Origin: Sphagnum compactum | Taxonomy: Eukaryota > Bryophyta > Sphagnopsida > Sphagnales | Assembly: GCA_965153455.1 (NCBI GenBank) | Contig: OZ234495.1 | Span: 22,750,875-22,814,874 of the forward strand | Reading direction: 5' to 3' | Length of the DNA stretch: 64,000 nt | In this document: piece after piece, positions 46,045-58,900 of the stretch | How positions within the stretch are numbered: position 1 is the first letter of the stretch | Layout: the number at the start of each line of letters is the position of its first letter | The notes under the pieces: model-generated | What the model saw: only the letters and a program-made list of their open reading frames with translations | The model's database searches: none | Told to the model about the DNA's origin: nothing | Made by a program: the position numbers and the translations under genes

Positions 46045-46320
46045 CTAGTTCACAAGTTTTCAAGTCACTCTTCCAAAGCTCCTTTCACTTTCACTTTGAC
46101 ACTTTGATGAGTGTGGGGAGTCGTTAAACTTTTTGGAGCGCATCGCATCTTCCCCTCTCTCTCTCTCTCTCTCTGTGGGGGGATAATATGCGGCAATTCG
46201 TGCGCTGTTTTATTTGTGCATGAGCATACGCCCCCACTTAAAGGAACTAGCTTACACTGGTACCGTCACGTCCCTAAATTAGGAACTAGCACCTACTTAA
46301 ACTTTGCACCACCTCCATAA

Positions 46321-46605
46321 AGTGTGGCCTCTTTTTGACTATATTTAACCCATTAAACGTTAAATTTGGACTGAGCGACCATTATTTTAAACATATCTTT
46401 TAATAGTAGTCTATTGTGATTTCACATAATTTAATTGTGGGAACCCCTAAATTATTATTTTATTTATTTTTGTGATGGGCCTCGTGTTGACTATATTTAC
46501 CTCACTACACGTTAAATTTGGACTTAGAGACCATTATCTTTTAATGATATCTTATAATAGTAGTGTATTGTGAACTCATATAATTTAGTTGTGAGGACCA
46601 CTAAA
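46321..46605. repeat. Diverged tandem duplication, period about 154 bp
   Basis: The block beginning 'gtgtggcctctttttgacta' near 46321 recurs near 46475 ('gatgggcctcgtgttgacta'). Both continue with 'cgttaaatttggact.ag.gaccatta' and 'taatagtagt.tattgtga'. Confidence 0.75.
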
Positions 46606-46784
46606 GTTCAATTTTTTCCTTGTGTTGTGGACATCTTTGATTGGCCCATTACAATTTTTTAACAAAAAGAATTGAGCTTTTTAAAAGTCCCAAAATAGAT
46701 TTGTTGTATTCTCCTCCTTTGGGTTATATAAGGTTTCAAGAGTAAAACTTAGGGCAAAGGATATAAAGTGAGGAGCTCTTGGGA

Positions 46785-46880
46785 ACTTGGGGAACATGTT
46801 GAGAACTTCATGGGAATATAAGTGAGAATTTCATGGGAATACAAGTGAGAATTTCATGGGAACTTCATGGGAATAACAAA
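46785..46880. repeat. Short tandem repeat, 23-bp unit
   Basis: Three adjacent units close to GAGAATTTCATGGGAATACA plus AGT, followed by a partial 'cttcatgggaata'. Confidence 0.8.
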
Positions 46881-47739
46881 AATCCAATACCCCCACCCTC
46901 TCCCATAAGAAAAAAGCCTAGTTCCTTGGGTGCATTCTATCTCATTCATTGGTTGCAAGAATTATTTTTGCCAATATGTGTTCTTTGTCATTTTTGGCTT
47001 AAGCTAATGGCAAGGCCATGAACTATGGGCGTATGTAGTGAAATATTTTGACAATTTTATCTTCTTTTTTTTTGGGTGACAAGTTAATTTTCATTTTATA
47101 TTTCAATGTGATTGGGAATTTCAACAAATGCATCTCACATAACAAATTGACAAAGTTTTGATCTTTCACACAAAAATGTGACTATCTAAACATACAAAAC
47201 TAACAAAAACAAGGAAAAGTTTGAATTTTTTACAATTAATTTGAATTAATTAATTTTCGATTTTCCACGGGGTGCCACACTTCAAACATAATGACACTAG
47301 CATTGAAGTGTTCAAAGGTTTTATATTGAAATCAAGAAGCAATTTGATAACCAATCAAACTCAAAAAACTATTATCAAACCAAACAAGAACTAGTTTGAG
47401 TACATAGCCTAATCAAAAACCGGTTTTGGTATATGACTAAGGTTCTCAATTTTCTTGAATTTTTTTTAAAAAACCATCTTTATAATTTTTGATACTTTTT
47501 TTTATTCTTTCATGAAAATTCTCAATTTTTTTGATGATTCTGAAATAATTGGAACCTATTGTTTTCTGATTTTGAACTAACTATAATTGATAGTTCTTTG
47601 ATTCTTAAATAACTAGAACCAATGATTCTTTGAATAAAGAAAACTCTAATGAACTAGAATCATCACTTTACAAAAAAAAATCAAATAATCACACAACACT
47701 GATAACAAGTTCAAACACATTTGGGTTACTTTTAACTAT

Positions 47740-48785
47740 TAAAAATATCCATGATTAGACTAAATCGAGATTTTTTGGAATTTATATTTAACACTTTTGG
47801 CCTTAAATATAGGCTTTAAAGGTGAAGGTACCAATGTAAGTGTTAGTTCAACTTGACCCAGTACACATTGAGTGTTCAAAAGTTCTAACAAACGTGTGCA
47901 AGAAAGAGGAGCAAAGGTTGTGGTTTGAAGAATAAGAATAATTGATTTTCGTTATTCACAACTTTTGAATAACTTAGTGGGAAAATGTTTTCCTAACCTC
48001 ATTTAACCACTAAGCTTGTCTTGGGGTGTCAACAGCTTGTTACTTAGGTCTGTTATTGTATTTCAAAGGAAAAAAAACCTTATTTTTTTCTTGGGTTGTT
48101 TCTAAACATTATAAATATTTGACAATTAGACAAAATCAAGGTTAAATTTTAACATTTTCCAAGTTAATGTAAGCTCTAACTTGGAAGAGGCCTCACTCAA
48201 AAAGGTTAATATACCAACCTATCAATATAGGTGCTGGTTCATTTTAGCCCTTCATCTAGCAACACGTGTAGTTCTTTGTTTGCCTTTTTTTTTAGGGGGG
48301 GGATACAAGCTCTTTTCTACTTCACTTTTTAAATTTGATGGGCACTTTTTCTCATTATAAATCTTTTGATGGGCATAAAAAAAACATTATCCATTTTTTT
48401 TCACCTTTCAAATTGCTTGGTGATGGGCACAAAAAGAAGCCTTGGGTGTATGGATATTCATAATGCTTGGAAACAACCCCAAAAAAAGTTGGGATTTTAA
48501 CCATGGTAGCAACCAACTTGGTAGGTGCTGCTTCACTTGAAGCAGCCTTGGGTAAAGCAGCACCTACAACACGGGCTTGAGTGGGCCAACCCCTATACTG
48601 GTACCAGGGAAGAAACTCCATTATTTTTTGGGATGCTTCTAGACATTATAATATTCCATGCTCAATATGAGTTCTGAGTGTCCAAATGCAACATTTCCAA
48701 GGGTAAATATAGTCATAGTAAAGTGACCTCACTCAAAGAAGGTGAAGGAACCTAGTACATACCAATGGTAGGTGCTGGTTGATTA
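47740..48785. repeat. Cluster of diverged copies of the GGTGCTGGTT repeat family
   Basis: Three segments (about 47740-47870, 48060-48260 and 48600-48785) share the order 'ttctaaacattata', 'gac.aaatc.agg', 'aacatttcc', 'gaggcctcactcaaa.aaggt' and 'taggtgctggttca' with the element at 26850-27043. The last ends GGTAGGTGCTGGTTGA. Between copies, 48530-48575 is strongly self-complementary (GGTGCTGCTTCACTTGAAGCAGC). Confidence 0.55.
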
Positions 48786-50549
48786 ACTATTACCCAGTTG
48801 ATTGATTGGCTCTCTGCCTAGAATCCATGGCCCAGTTAAGTAACTGGACCCATCCTCGAATCCAGTGAACCGGTTAAATTCGTTGCGCCCATCCTCGAAT
48901 CCAGCCGCGTAAAAAACTTTGGGAGGCTGGGTCAGTTGGTGCCCGGAACTTCGGCCCGCTTTGTCTGGTCGGCTCTCATAATAGCCCGTTTTTCCCACCA
49001 TTTTCCCGCCTTTTCCAAGTGGAAGCCAGAACGACACTGCACATTATAAACCAGAACAGCTTTCTTGAACCCTGTTTGACTCGCAAGCACAACCGTGTCA
49101 CTGCTGCACGTCGTCGTTGCCACTTGGCTGCGCGGCGCTGCGACACCATCGTTGCCCGCTGGTGTCCCTACTCGTCGCTGAAGTTCGTTGCGTTGCGTTG
49201 CGTTGCGAGAGAGAGAAAGAGAGAGTCTGAGTCTGAAAGAGAAGAGAAAGAGCTCGTCCTTGATGGGCTACTACTACTACAACTACTACTACTACTACTA
49301 CTCCTTTGTAGCTTCCTGATTGGAAGGAGTCAAACGAATTTGTAGGTCGGACGTGGCGTGGGCTGTACTGCATTATGAGTAGGAATGTTTTTGGTGGCTT
49401 TTTCATGAGTGCACAATCTCTCGCTAATTTCGCCAACGTTATATCATCTAGAGATCATCTGATTTTTTTGCTGGCGTTGTCGTTGTTCTATTTGTAAAAA
49501 TTTGTGCTCACGAGAGTGGATTTAGCAATTGGTGTTGTTGTTGTTGATGTCGGTTTGTTTGTTTGTTTGTTTGGTTGCTTGTTTGTTTTTTTGTTGTGTC
49601 GACGCCTCCCCGCGTGTCCTGGTCGGTCGGAGTACTGCAGTTGTCGCTTATTGTTTTTAGTAGCAGCTCCCAGCAATTCTTGCAGCGGGTGATCTGCTAG
49701 TGCTGGGTGAATCCTGAATTCTGTTTTCCAGTTTGGAGCAACTTCGACGGAAGCTCTCGAGACATTTTGGATAGCTACTAGGGTGTGCCTTTCTCCAGGC
49801 ATTTGTACAACCACCTAAACTTTCCCCGCTAGGTGCCTAGGCAGCAAGCAAGCAAGCCGTGTCCCCCATCAACGTCCGACGAGATTTGCGGTAGCTAGTC
49901 ATTGCGTTTATAGCAAGCTCTGCAGCTTTCTGGGTTGACAATTAAATTAGTACTGATCTAGCTAGTGACCAGAGTTTTGATAGCAAAGGTTCTAGAGTGG
50001 AGATTCTTGTGTGGAGCAGCTGGTCGGCAGCAAGAAAAAATTAGGTGAAATTAGGGCTCAAGTTGAATCCAGAATTTGTTGTGGAGCTTTTCACGCGGTC
50101 TAGTACTGGGGCCGCGCCGGAGGTCATGTACTACTGACGTGAAATAACCAGGTTGAACCCTTGTCACATTCCGAGGATTTTTATCAGCTAGCTACTGGTG
50201 CGGTTTCTCTTTGAAATTTTCCAGTTTGGTGGAAAAAAGACTTGCTTGCCATTTTTCTCCATCGCTGTGATTTTCGACCAATTCCAGCTGAAGATCAGTG
50301 CGGAGTTGGTTGGGTTGCAAGCATGGTGTGAACAAATATAATCCAGAGTTGGTCATCAGAATATTGCGACTGAACGACGTCAAGGTAGCTGTGTTTTCTT
50401 CTCGTGTCGATCTCAAGACCTTTTTTTCTTTCCTTCTTTGGAGTTTTGCCTACGTCCTAGATGTCCAAGATGCAGACATTGACAAGGATTTTTACTGAAG
50501 CCCTAGATGCTGTGTCCTTGCAGTTATCTGAAAGTGCAGGAGTTTCAAG
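48786..50549 (+). other. Upstream region and probable long 5' leader of the PILS gene
   Basis: The sequence becomes GC-richer here and contains a GAGAGA tract near 49206, an imperfect CTA repeat (about 49268-49303) and TTTG repeats near 49555, all typical of plant promoters and leaders. Several short upstream frames exist, the longest close to the gene at 50298-50498 (66 codons). The transcription start cannot be placed. A leader intron is possible. Confidence 0.4.
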
Positions 50550-53500
50550 ATGGACGCCCGGATGTTGGGAGACGTAGTATTGCAACAGCTACACTTGTCA
50601 CCTTCAGCGTTGCTGGAGTTTGCAGTGTCACCCATAGCAAAGGTGTTGGTGTTATGTGGTTTTGGTGCCGCCATGGCCAGTCCTTACATCAACATCCTGC
50701 CGGCGCCCTCTCGTCGTCTGCTCAGCAAGGTGATGATGATTTTGCAGTCGACACCAACTCCTGAACATCTCCTTGCAAGCTCATGAAACTGTTTTGTCTG
50801 TCTTCCTCTAGGGGCGTTGTTACAAGTCGTTGTGAGAAGCTGGATTTCGATAGAATCACCGTCTCATTTGGAGATTGAACACAGTAGAAGAAGGCAGTAG
50901 TAGATGGCAATAGTACAGTGGTTCAAGAGATACATGAATGCAGACTTGTACTTCTTCTTCTTCTTCTTGTGCTTCCCTTGCTTCTTTCTGTCAGAAACCG
51001 GACCTCATTTAAACTGAAATTTGTAGAGAAAAACTGATGCTCATTGCTTTCTACTGATGCTCATTGGGATGTGGGTTGTTGTTGTATGGACATTTTTGCA
51101 GCTTGTATTTTCCCTGTTTTTGCCATGCCTGATTTTTACTCAGCTGGGGAAGACCGTCAGTGTGGAAAAAATACTCCAATGGTGAGTCATATCTGCTGGG
51201 TTGCAAAGAAACCTCTCACTTCATTAAAGACTCAAGCATGTTCTTGAATAATCCAATCCTACATCCAATATACACAAATTCAGGTTGACATTATAGAAGT
51301 AGGGTGGCATCTTGTTGAAGACCCTTGTTTTTTTGTGTGAGAGATGGGTGTGTTGGTGATGAAAGAGCAATTACCAATTTCACACAATCCAAATTGTTTA
51401 GTTAAGTATGTTTTACGTGGCAGACACTACCACACTTTGATGTTGCAAATTTGTGTGCATAGCTCTTTAAGCTAGATTTTGGACCATGAACTCAATATGT
51501 GCAAAATGCAATTGGGTGGTGCAGGTGGTTCATTCCAGTAAATATTGTGCTAGGAGCGATTTTGGGGTGCATGCTTGGCTACTTGATTGCACTCATAGTC
51601 AGACCACCTCCACAATTTTTCAATTTTTTCATTGTTATGATTGGCATAGGTAAGCAAGATTCTTTCTTCCAATCTCTGGGGCTGTCATAACTGTTGGTCT
51701 GAATGGTAAATGATTTTTCTATAGAGGTTGAACAAAAACTGTTGTGTTTTGTGAGGACTGGATACTGAATTGTATAATAACTTCAAGGAAAATCAATTTC
51801 CAAGATTAGGAATACAGAAAAGTCCTCTGGAAGTGTGTTTCTTTCAAGGTTTCCACATTTTATTCATTACTCTCATGACTTTCGATTCCTTTGAAATTGC
51901 TTCAGCTTGTTCTACAAGATGTTTGAGGGATGTAACCGCAATATTGTTGTAGTTTTAAAATCAATTTCTTCCAATGCTGCTGAGTACATATATCTTGTTG
52001 TCTCTTATGGACTGGACAGGGAATATTGGCAATATACCACTAGTGATCATAGGAGCGATATGCCGAGATGATGGCAATCCATTTGGGCTGGACCCTGAAA
52101 CATGCAATTCAGATGGTGTGGCATATATATCTTTTGGCCAATGGGTATGTCTTCCTACTACACATGTCAAGGGGTTGGAAATCAATCCTACAATACCGTG
52201 TATTTGGAGCATTGAGTAGAATGTCACATGCATGCGTGGGGATTTTCTGAGTTTGTGTCATATGTGATTCAGGTGGGGGCTGTAATAGTGTACACTTTTG
52301 TGTACCACATGTTGGCACCACCCAAAGATGCCATTGCACTGCATGAAAATGAGGAATCGTGTGATGAAATTGATATCAAAGTGGAGAGCATGAACTCAGA
52401 GCATGCTAATGGATTTTCTGGCTCAATCCTGCTAGAGGATATCCAAAAAGATGATTCCATGTCTGTCCCCCTCCTACTCCCCCGATCTTCAGATACCTTA
52501 CCCAAGGTTAGAGTCACAAACTCTGTCTTCAATTCACTGAAATCTTATTGTATGTTGGGGTCTGTATGACAACACTTCCTAACTTAGATATCTCTACATG
52601 ACAGATGCTGGAAAGGTTCTGAATTGCATATTTCTCCTTGGGTTGTGCTTACGAGGCTATTTGTTTTACCTGGAAGCTAACTGCATATTCTTACATTGTT
52701 TTTCTGATTGTTTTGCTTTTAGGTTTGGGGAGGATGGCTGCAGTGGTTGGCTCATTCTTCAAACCTGCGCAATATTTTCCAACCTCCAGTTGTTGCCTCA
52801 GTATGTTTCATTGTGCCAGCACCTCAGTGATTCCCATTTTGCAATGTAAATGGAATGTCAAAATACCACTCCAGTTGCAGTGATATGGTCTTTCATCTGC
52901 TGACATTATTGTCTGAGCTAAACCATCCAGGAAATTGGACATAACTAGCATAAGCTGACAACACTGGGTGAAATTGGAATTTTGCAGTTCTTGGCGGTGG
53001 TGATGGGATCAGTACCATTCTTGAGAAACCTCATGTTTGAAGAGCACTCTGTCTTTTTCTTCTTCTATGACAGCCTCAGTTTGTTAGGGTAAATGTCATC
53101 CCCATCACATTCACTGGAGTTGGACTGTGTCAGGTTACTGATAGAAATTGTAGGATAGGCCTGTTTGGTAATTCCTTTACAACTTCACTCAAATTGCACC
53201 TCTTTGGTGATTCCTTTACATCGTCACTCAAATTGGGCCTCTTGGTGATTCCTTTACAACTTCACTCAAAGTGGGACTGTTTGGATTTTGCAGGGGAGCA
53301 ATGGTCCCTTGTATTATGTTAGTCTTGGGTGGCAACTTAGTTGGTGGTGCGTTTTCCCCTCACAACTCCCTCTCACTTTAATCTTAAATTTTGCAGCATA
53401 CATATGTTATCTCATCACGTCAGGCAGGCAACTGGATCTCAAAGAACATTTACTCACAATAACTAATTATATTCTAGCATAGACATCCTAACTGGGAGTA

Positions 53501-54353
53501 ACTGGGATGGATGAAAAGTCTTCTTATGATCCATGATGATACTTCTTGATTTTCAAGGGATGGTGTGATTAGCTTCTTATTCTATTGCAATGGTGCTTTG
53601 CCAATCCGAAAAGTAAACATGTATGTATGCCACCACAGAGTTGGGTCTGAGGCATGAAAAATCGCTGAATTGTATTGCAGGATCAGGAAGTTCACATTTG
53701 GGTGTGCGGTCAACGATAGCAATAACATTCACAAGGCTGTTTTTGGTGCAACCCATAGGATTAGTGGTAGTGATGACAGCAGACAGATTGGGGTTTCTTC
53801 CACCCAATGACAAAATGTTCCGATTTGTGCTCCTCCTGCAGCAGTCCATGCCTAGTTCCATACTTGCAGGTAATTTCATGACCTCGTCACAAAGATAGTG
53901 TTTCATATGTAGACATGTTTGGACCAAGAATTTAATAGCTTGTACGTACATGTAGTTAATTGGAGTTTTGGAAAGCGTCATTTGGTCCACCCATTTTCCA
54001 TGTGATAGGATCTTGTGTCTAGGTCCATCATCATCCAAGCATCCCAGTCTGAGCTTAAACAAGAGTACCTGCTTGAGAGTACACAAATGAAATCAAGCAA
54101 GTTTTTAGACTTAAGAAGATGTGATAAGTTTGCATTTAAGATTACCACTATTTTAGCTGATCAGTAGTTAGAAGGGATTATTAAATCTTGGGTTGCTGAT
54201 TGAATTTGCATTGTGTCCATGTTCACAGGCGCTTTGACAAACCTCAGGGGCCATGCAGAAAAAGAAGCTTCTGCAATATTGTTTTGGGAGCATATTCTGG
54301 GAGTCTTTTCACTGGCATTTTGGCTCATCATTTATATTAGAATTCTCTTTTAG
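50550..54353 (+). CDS. PILS: PIN-LIKES (PILS) auxin transport facilitator, ten exons
   Basis: PILS proteins are ER membrane proteins of the auxin efflux carrier family that move auxin into the ER. Exons: 50550-50729, 51102-51181, 51525-51649, 52020-52144, 52273-52506, 52723-52800, 52988-53088, 53294-53346, 53681-53869 and 54229-54353, giving 429 residues, normal for the family. All junctions are GT-AG and keep phase. Family motifs in order: 'LFLPCLIFTQLGK', 'WWFIPVNIVLGAILG' and 'RPPPQF', 'GNIGNIPLVIIGAIC', 'NPFG', 'ISFGQW', 'YHMLAPP', 'IFQPPVVAS', 'GAMVPCIMLVLGGNL', 'GVRSTIAITFTRL', 'FRFVLLLQQSMPSSI' and 'EKEASAILFWEHI'. Hydrophobic blocks flank a polar central loop (about residues 185-248). 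A 12-nt ORF (ATGCTGGAA..) before exon 6 was not used because it breaks phase. Which PILS clade is not resolved. Confidence 0.93.
53164..53279. repeat. Three-copy tandem repeat in a PILS intron
   Basis: Units close to 'tttggtgattcctttacaac' plus 'ttcactcaaattgggcct' start at 53164, 53203 and 53241 (periods 39 and 38), filling much of the intron between exons 7 and 8. A fourth partial copy abuts the 3' splice site. Confidence 0.85.
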
Positions 54354-55996
54354 TTTTTCACATTACAAATTCTTCTTTAGTCTGCAACATGGTCCATGGC
54401 CTTAGGCTTTAGTCTTGCCTCCCCTTTTGGGGGGGGGGGGAGGTGGTGAAGAGAGGAAAAAGTCTTTACAGTAGGTTGAAAAAACAATTTAGGACCAATT
54501 TCAAGGTTAAATCCAGCCTTGCTGAATTGTATATATCAACCAAAGTTGGCATGCTTTGCCAAATACAATTGTAACTGTCCATATTATATCATGTAGAGAG
54601 GTGTCTGTGACTCTTTAACATTGGTGATATTGTGAGCTGACCTTGCCAGGACCACATTTTCAAAGAAAATTGCCAATGACATTTTTTGCTTGGCAACAGG
54701 AGTTATCATAGATCAAGGAGTTTGGTGAAGAATGCAATCAGTTTTGACTGCTTCTTTTTCATATGCATGTCTCTGTCATTAACTATTGATTTAGATACTA
54801 TCAATCTTTCTAGCATGATTGAACAGTTCTAACTAGCATCAAAGAGCAAACAGCTACAGATAGATCAATCATCTACAGATAACATTGAAATTAAGACTCA
54901 AAAAAAGATTTAAAGCACAGTAGCCTCACACACTTCAAGTGAAGTAGTTTGTAGTTAAATCATCTCTAAGTTTCTTAAACCAGCTACAGATAGATCAATC
55001 ATCTACAGATAACATTGAAATTAAGACTCAAAAAAAGATTTAAAGCACAGTAGCCTCACACACTTCAAGTGACGTAGTTTGTAGTTAAATCATCTCTAAG
55101 TTTCTTAAACATTCTCGTTCAATATTACTTATTCTTTGTCTAACACTGACAAATAATTTTTGTTCATAATTAAACCATCTTTCATATCCTGGTATTCACT
55201 GTTAGTTATCTTTTGTCACACAGCAGGAGCTAGCTTTGAAATCGCAATCTAATCTTCTAGTCCGATTTTTTCAATCCTTGTAATTCTTTTATCACTACAC
55301 TGACCCGTAAAAGTCAGGAATGCATCAGTGTTAAATCAGGAATGTGTCAGTTGACTACCATCCAAAGTCAGTTTCTGCAGGAAAACTCCCAACAATGTTG
55401 CACCTGTGGTTCTACTGCAGGCTTTCTGTGCTGACAGACTGAACAACTCTAGCATCTACACCAACAGATTGTGCTATTTATAATACTTCATAGACTTACG
55501 GAGACAGGAAAGAAACAAAGAGACATAGGTCAACATCAAGTTCAACATACATAAAAATTGGTTATGTGAACAGAATACTTTTACAAGCAGGTAGTTAAAA
55601 CATCAAATTTGGGGGAGGGGGGGTCGATAAAAGTAACTGTTGTTATACATGCACAGCACAAGAGCAAATTGAGGGACAGGACTCATAAATTCTGCTTCTT
55701 GTAGCCTTGGAGACACAAACCCCACACCCAGTTTAGGCTTTGCCCATTGAGCAGAGAGAGATACAGATATTACTCTCAGTATGCTCACAATTATGCTGTG
55801 GCTGTAGACCTGCATGTTCTATGGTCTATGTACTTATAAGACAGTCCTCTGAATCCTTGTGGTCTAGAGTTCAGTTTCAATTGAGCCAAGAGAGATGTGC
55901 ACACAGAGAGAGGTAGAGACCTCACTGAGGTGAGGGAGGTGGTGGTTGTTGAGGTGCTGCCCTCCCTGTTGCTGTGGTATCATCCAATGGCTCAAG
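54354..55996. other. Intergenic region between convergent PILS and ureidoglycine aminohydrolase genes
   Basis: Both gene ends point here, so it should hold two 3' untranslated regions and terminators. It contains a G-run near 54430, a two-copy 130-bp tandem repeat (54851-55110) and a GGGGGAGGGGGGGG stretch near 55610. No other gene is supported. Confidence 0.6.
54851..55110. repeat. Tandem duplication, 130-bp unit
   Basis: The 130 bp starting CAGCTACAGATAGATCAATC at 54851 are repeated at 54981-55110. I see a single mismatch (GAAGTAG against GACGTAG). Confidence 0.95.
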
Positions 55997-58900
55997 CTAA
56001 AGGTGCAGCAAAGGATCTCGATTTGTATCCTTGTATAGAATGTAGCGTGACCTTTTTTTACCCAATGCTGCATACCTACAGCCATGCACCTCTCATGGTT
56101 ACACACTCTTTTCACCAAAACTGGACTACCAAACATTGGTTTGGAAATTGTATGCAGTGTGCATCTGTGCATGAAGATAACATTTGCAGAATAGGAAACC
56201 ATGCAGAACTACACACTGTACTAGATTCTCTTTCAAGATCATGAAATGTCCTACAAACATCAGAAAGGAAACAAGCAGAGTCATATTTTACACAAGTTTT
56301 GGTTCAGAAAGAGCACCATTGTGGAACAAATGGTGCCATCCAAATCGTGTCACCTGCTTGCACTGGGTACCTGCAGATGAACAGTTTGTTCTGATCACAT
56401 TGCCCTGTCTTTGCCGTGATCATAATGCATGGTCCTTAGATACAGAAACACAAACTGGAGAAGAAGAGGTACAGATTCATGCTGTGAGACCTGGACAAAA
56501 CTTTCAAACAGCAACATATGCACACTTGAAACATAGAAAGAGCTTTTGATGCAGAGGGAGAGACATACCACTTATCAGCAAGACGATAAATGCCTTGGCC
56601 CTCCAACAGAAGAAGCCCATGCTGGTTGTAGTGAACTTCCTGAGACCAAGGCCCCAGAAGTCTCAGTAATCTGCCTAAAAATTTCAAGTGCCACCTGTTG
56701 TTCTTTTGGCAATTTGCAATGTCAATGTAATATGGTCTTGTTACGTGCTAGCTTGTTATGCCAGAAACCATCAGAGTCATGCAACGACCAAATAATACAA
56801 GCAGGAGTCTGGAAGAGAGATGGGCAATACCTTCACATTAAGAAATTCTCCTGGTTGGAAATCCATGACCTGCAATACCACACACAATGGAAGCATAGAC
56901 AGTCCGTAAGGATGATGAATACTTTCTTTGCATAATGCAATTCAGGATTGATGACACTCACATTGATAGTTGCAGGAAACTATGCCAACCTAATGCAGGG
57001 ACTGTGATCTCTTGCTGAGGAAAACAGGGCTGCATCCTAGACTGTGTTGTCTTTCTATGAAAAGGATATAGGTAAAGTGTATATACATGGATGTTGAAGT
57101 CATAGATAGAATTTGTTGGGAGCAGCTTCCGCAGCTCAAAAATCTTCCATGGACAACCATCACCATTTGTCAGATTCAAAAAACAGGACTTTGGAGTACA
57201 TGATTCCCCCTCCATCACGCCATCTTTTGTAGTTGTGTGGCAACACAGAAAACTGAAAGTTCTCCCAAGTTAAACAGCCTACCTCTCCTGGAGCCTCAAT
57301 AAGTGGCTGCTTGTCAGTAGAACCCACAATCAACTCTGGAGCTTGATTTCCACCCACTATTGTATACCTGCATGGACCAATGAATATAGGACTCAAAATA
57401 GAACTTCTAAAAGGAAAATATTTAGCTGAAAACAGAGATCTGTCTCCTCACTCTGTCCAATTTAAAGGCATATATCAGAAATAAGCTTTTTGACATAATG
57501 TCACATAAGGGGATGACAGATGTCTTTTTAAGAGTGTGAGAGGCTGCAATGATACTCATCATAGCAGTGATTTTATGCCCAAAGAATGCTTTACATCAAA
57601 CAGTACACTCAAGACAGGCTCAGATTGTTGTTTCCTAAGATTGCAAATCATGACCTAGACCAAAAGTAGAACAAAAGAAATTTCCTCTTGGTTGTCTAGT
57701 ATACTGCACAACACTGAACACAAGTGGTTTCAGAGATTACCTGCGCTCAAAAACAATCAAAGTAGCAGATGATCCTGCTGTAGCCAACACATGCTCCATC
57801 TCTGGAGGTAAATATGCAAACCCATCCACCTTTACACACTCAAACTAATAATATTAGCCCAATTCTGCTAGAGCGAGTACCATTCAAAATAAACAGGGGA
57901 AGAGAAAATGAATAGGAGCAGGACTGCTACTGCAATCATGGAATGCTTAATTCAGTATTTTGAATTTCTTAACTCATGATGTATCAGATGATACAACCTT
58001 CCAAGTATTCTCCATAAGGCTGACCCATGTACTCTGGGAAAAAAGACCTTTACAGGAGCAGGAAGAGAGTGATGCTGGAAGAAGGTAGGTTTCACAAAGG
58101 CTGCCATATACGAAAAGACGAGTTGAGCCATGTAGGAGCAACCAGACTGCCAGCATGAAATAGAGCCAGAAGCACAAATACATACTTGCAAGCAGTGGCT
58201 TTGTAGCAATGTGTGAACAGTAAGCATGACTTCCCCTTTGACCACAAACACAAACCTGAAATGGCAATCAGGAAGATGATCAAAATTAGAGAATTCCAAC
58301 TGATGTTCTTGGACTGCAAGTGAACCCAGAAGATTATGTGGTTGTTATATAGGCCTTGTACTTGCAATATAAGGAACTTCACAACTACAAATGTAATTGG
58401 AGCAAGAAAAATTGCTACAATTTAAGAGAATTAAGAGAATTACCGTTCAATGCCTGATAGTGGTTGGAGAGAGGATGCATTCCCTGCAAAAGCCTAATGC
58501 ATGAAAGTAAATACATATCCAGAGATGGTGGCTGCAAGGAAACCCAGGCAATGTCTTGTACTCCTTTATGCCTTAACATGGGGAAGGAGGCAGCAGCCTT
58601 TTTGGTTCACAAATGGATCAAATTCTATACTCTAAGCTGTCAAATCCTCCATCATTAAGAGAGGAAGTTAGAAACATACTTAAGCCTGAGTAACATGCAC
58701 CCCTAACAGCAGCAAAAGGAAAAGCAGTAAACACAATATTAAAAGGGAAGCCAGTTCTTGCTTGCTCTTTTAATATCAGATGGAAACAACATAAACTTAT
58801 GCAGGCCTCATACATCCACTAAAAAAAGGATGGAACAGACAGAGATTCTATATAAAAGGTAAAGATAATATCTGTGTCCATACATGAAAATGGCAAATGG

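Noticed and set aside
52605-52616. Micro-exon ATGCTGGAAAG in PILS
   Set aside because: Including it would put the next exon out of the family reading frame; direct splicing keeps phase.
56184-56935. Two long plus-strand frames (121 and 129 residues)
   Set aside because: They overlap exons of the minus-strand ureidoglycine aminohydrolase gene and have no similarity of their own.
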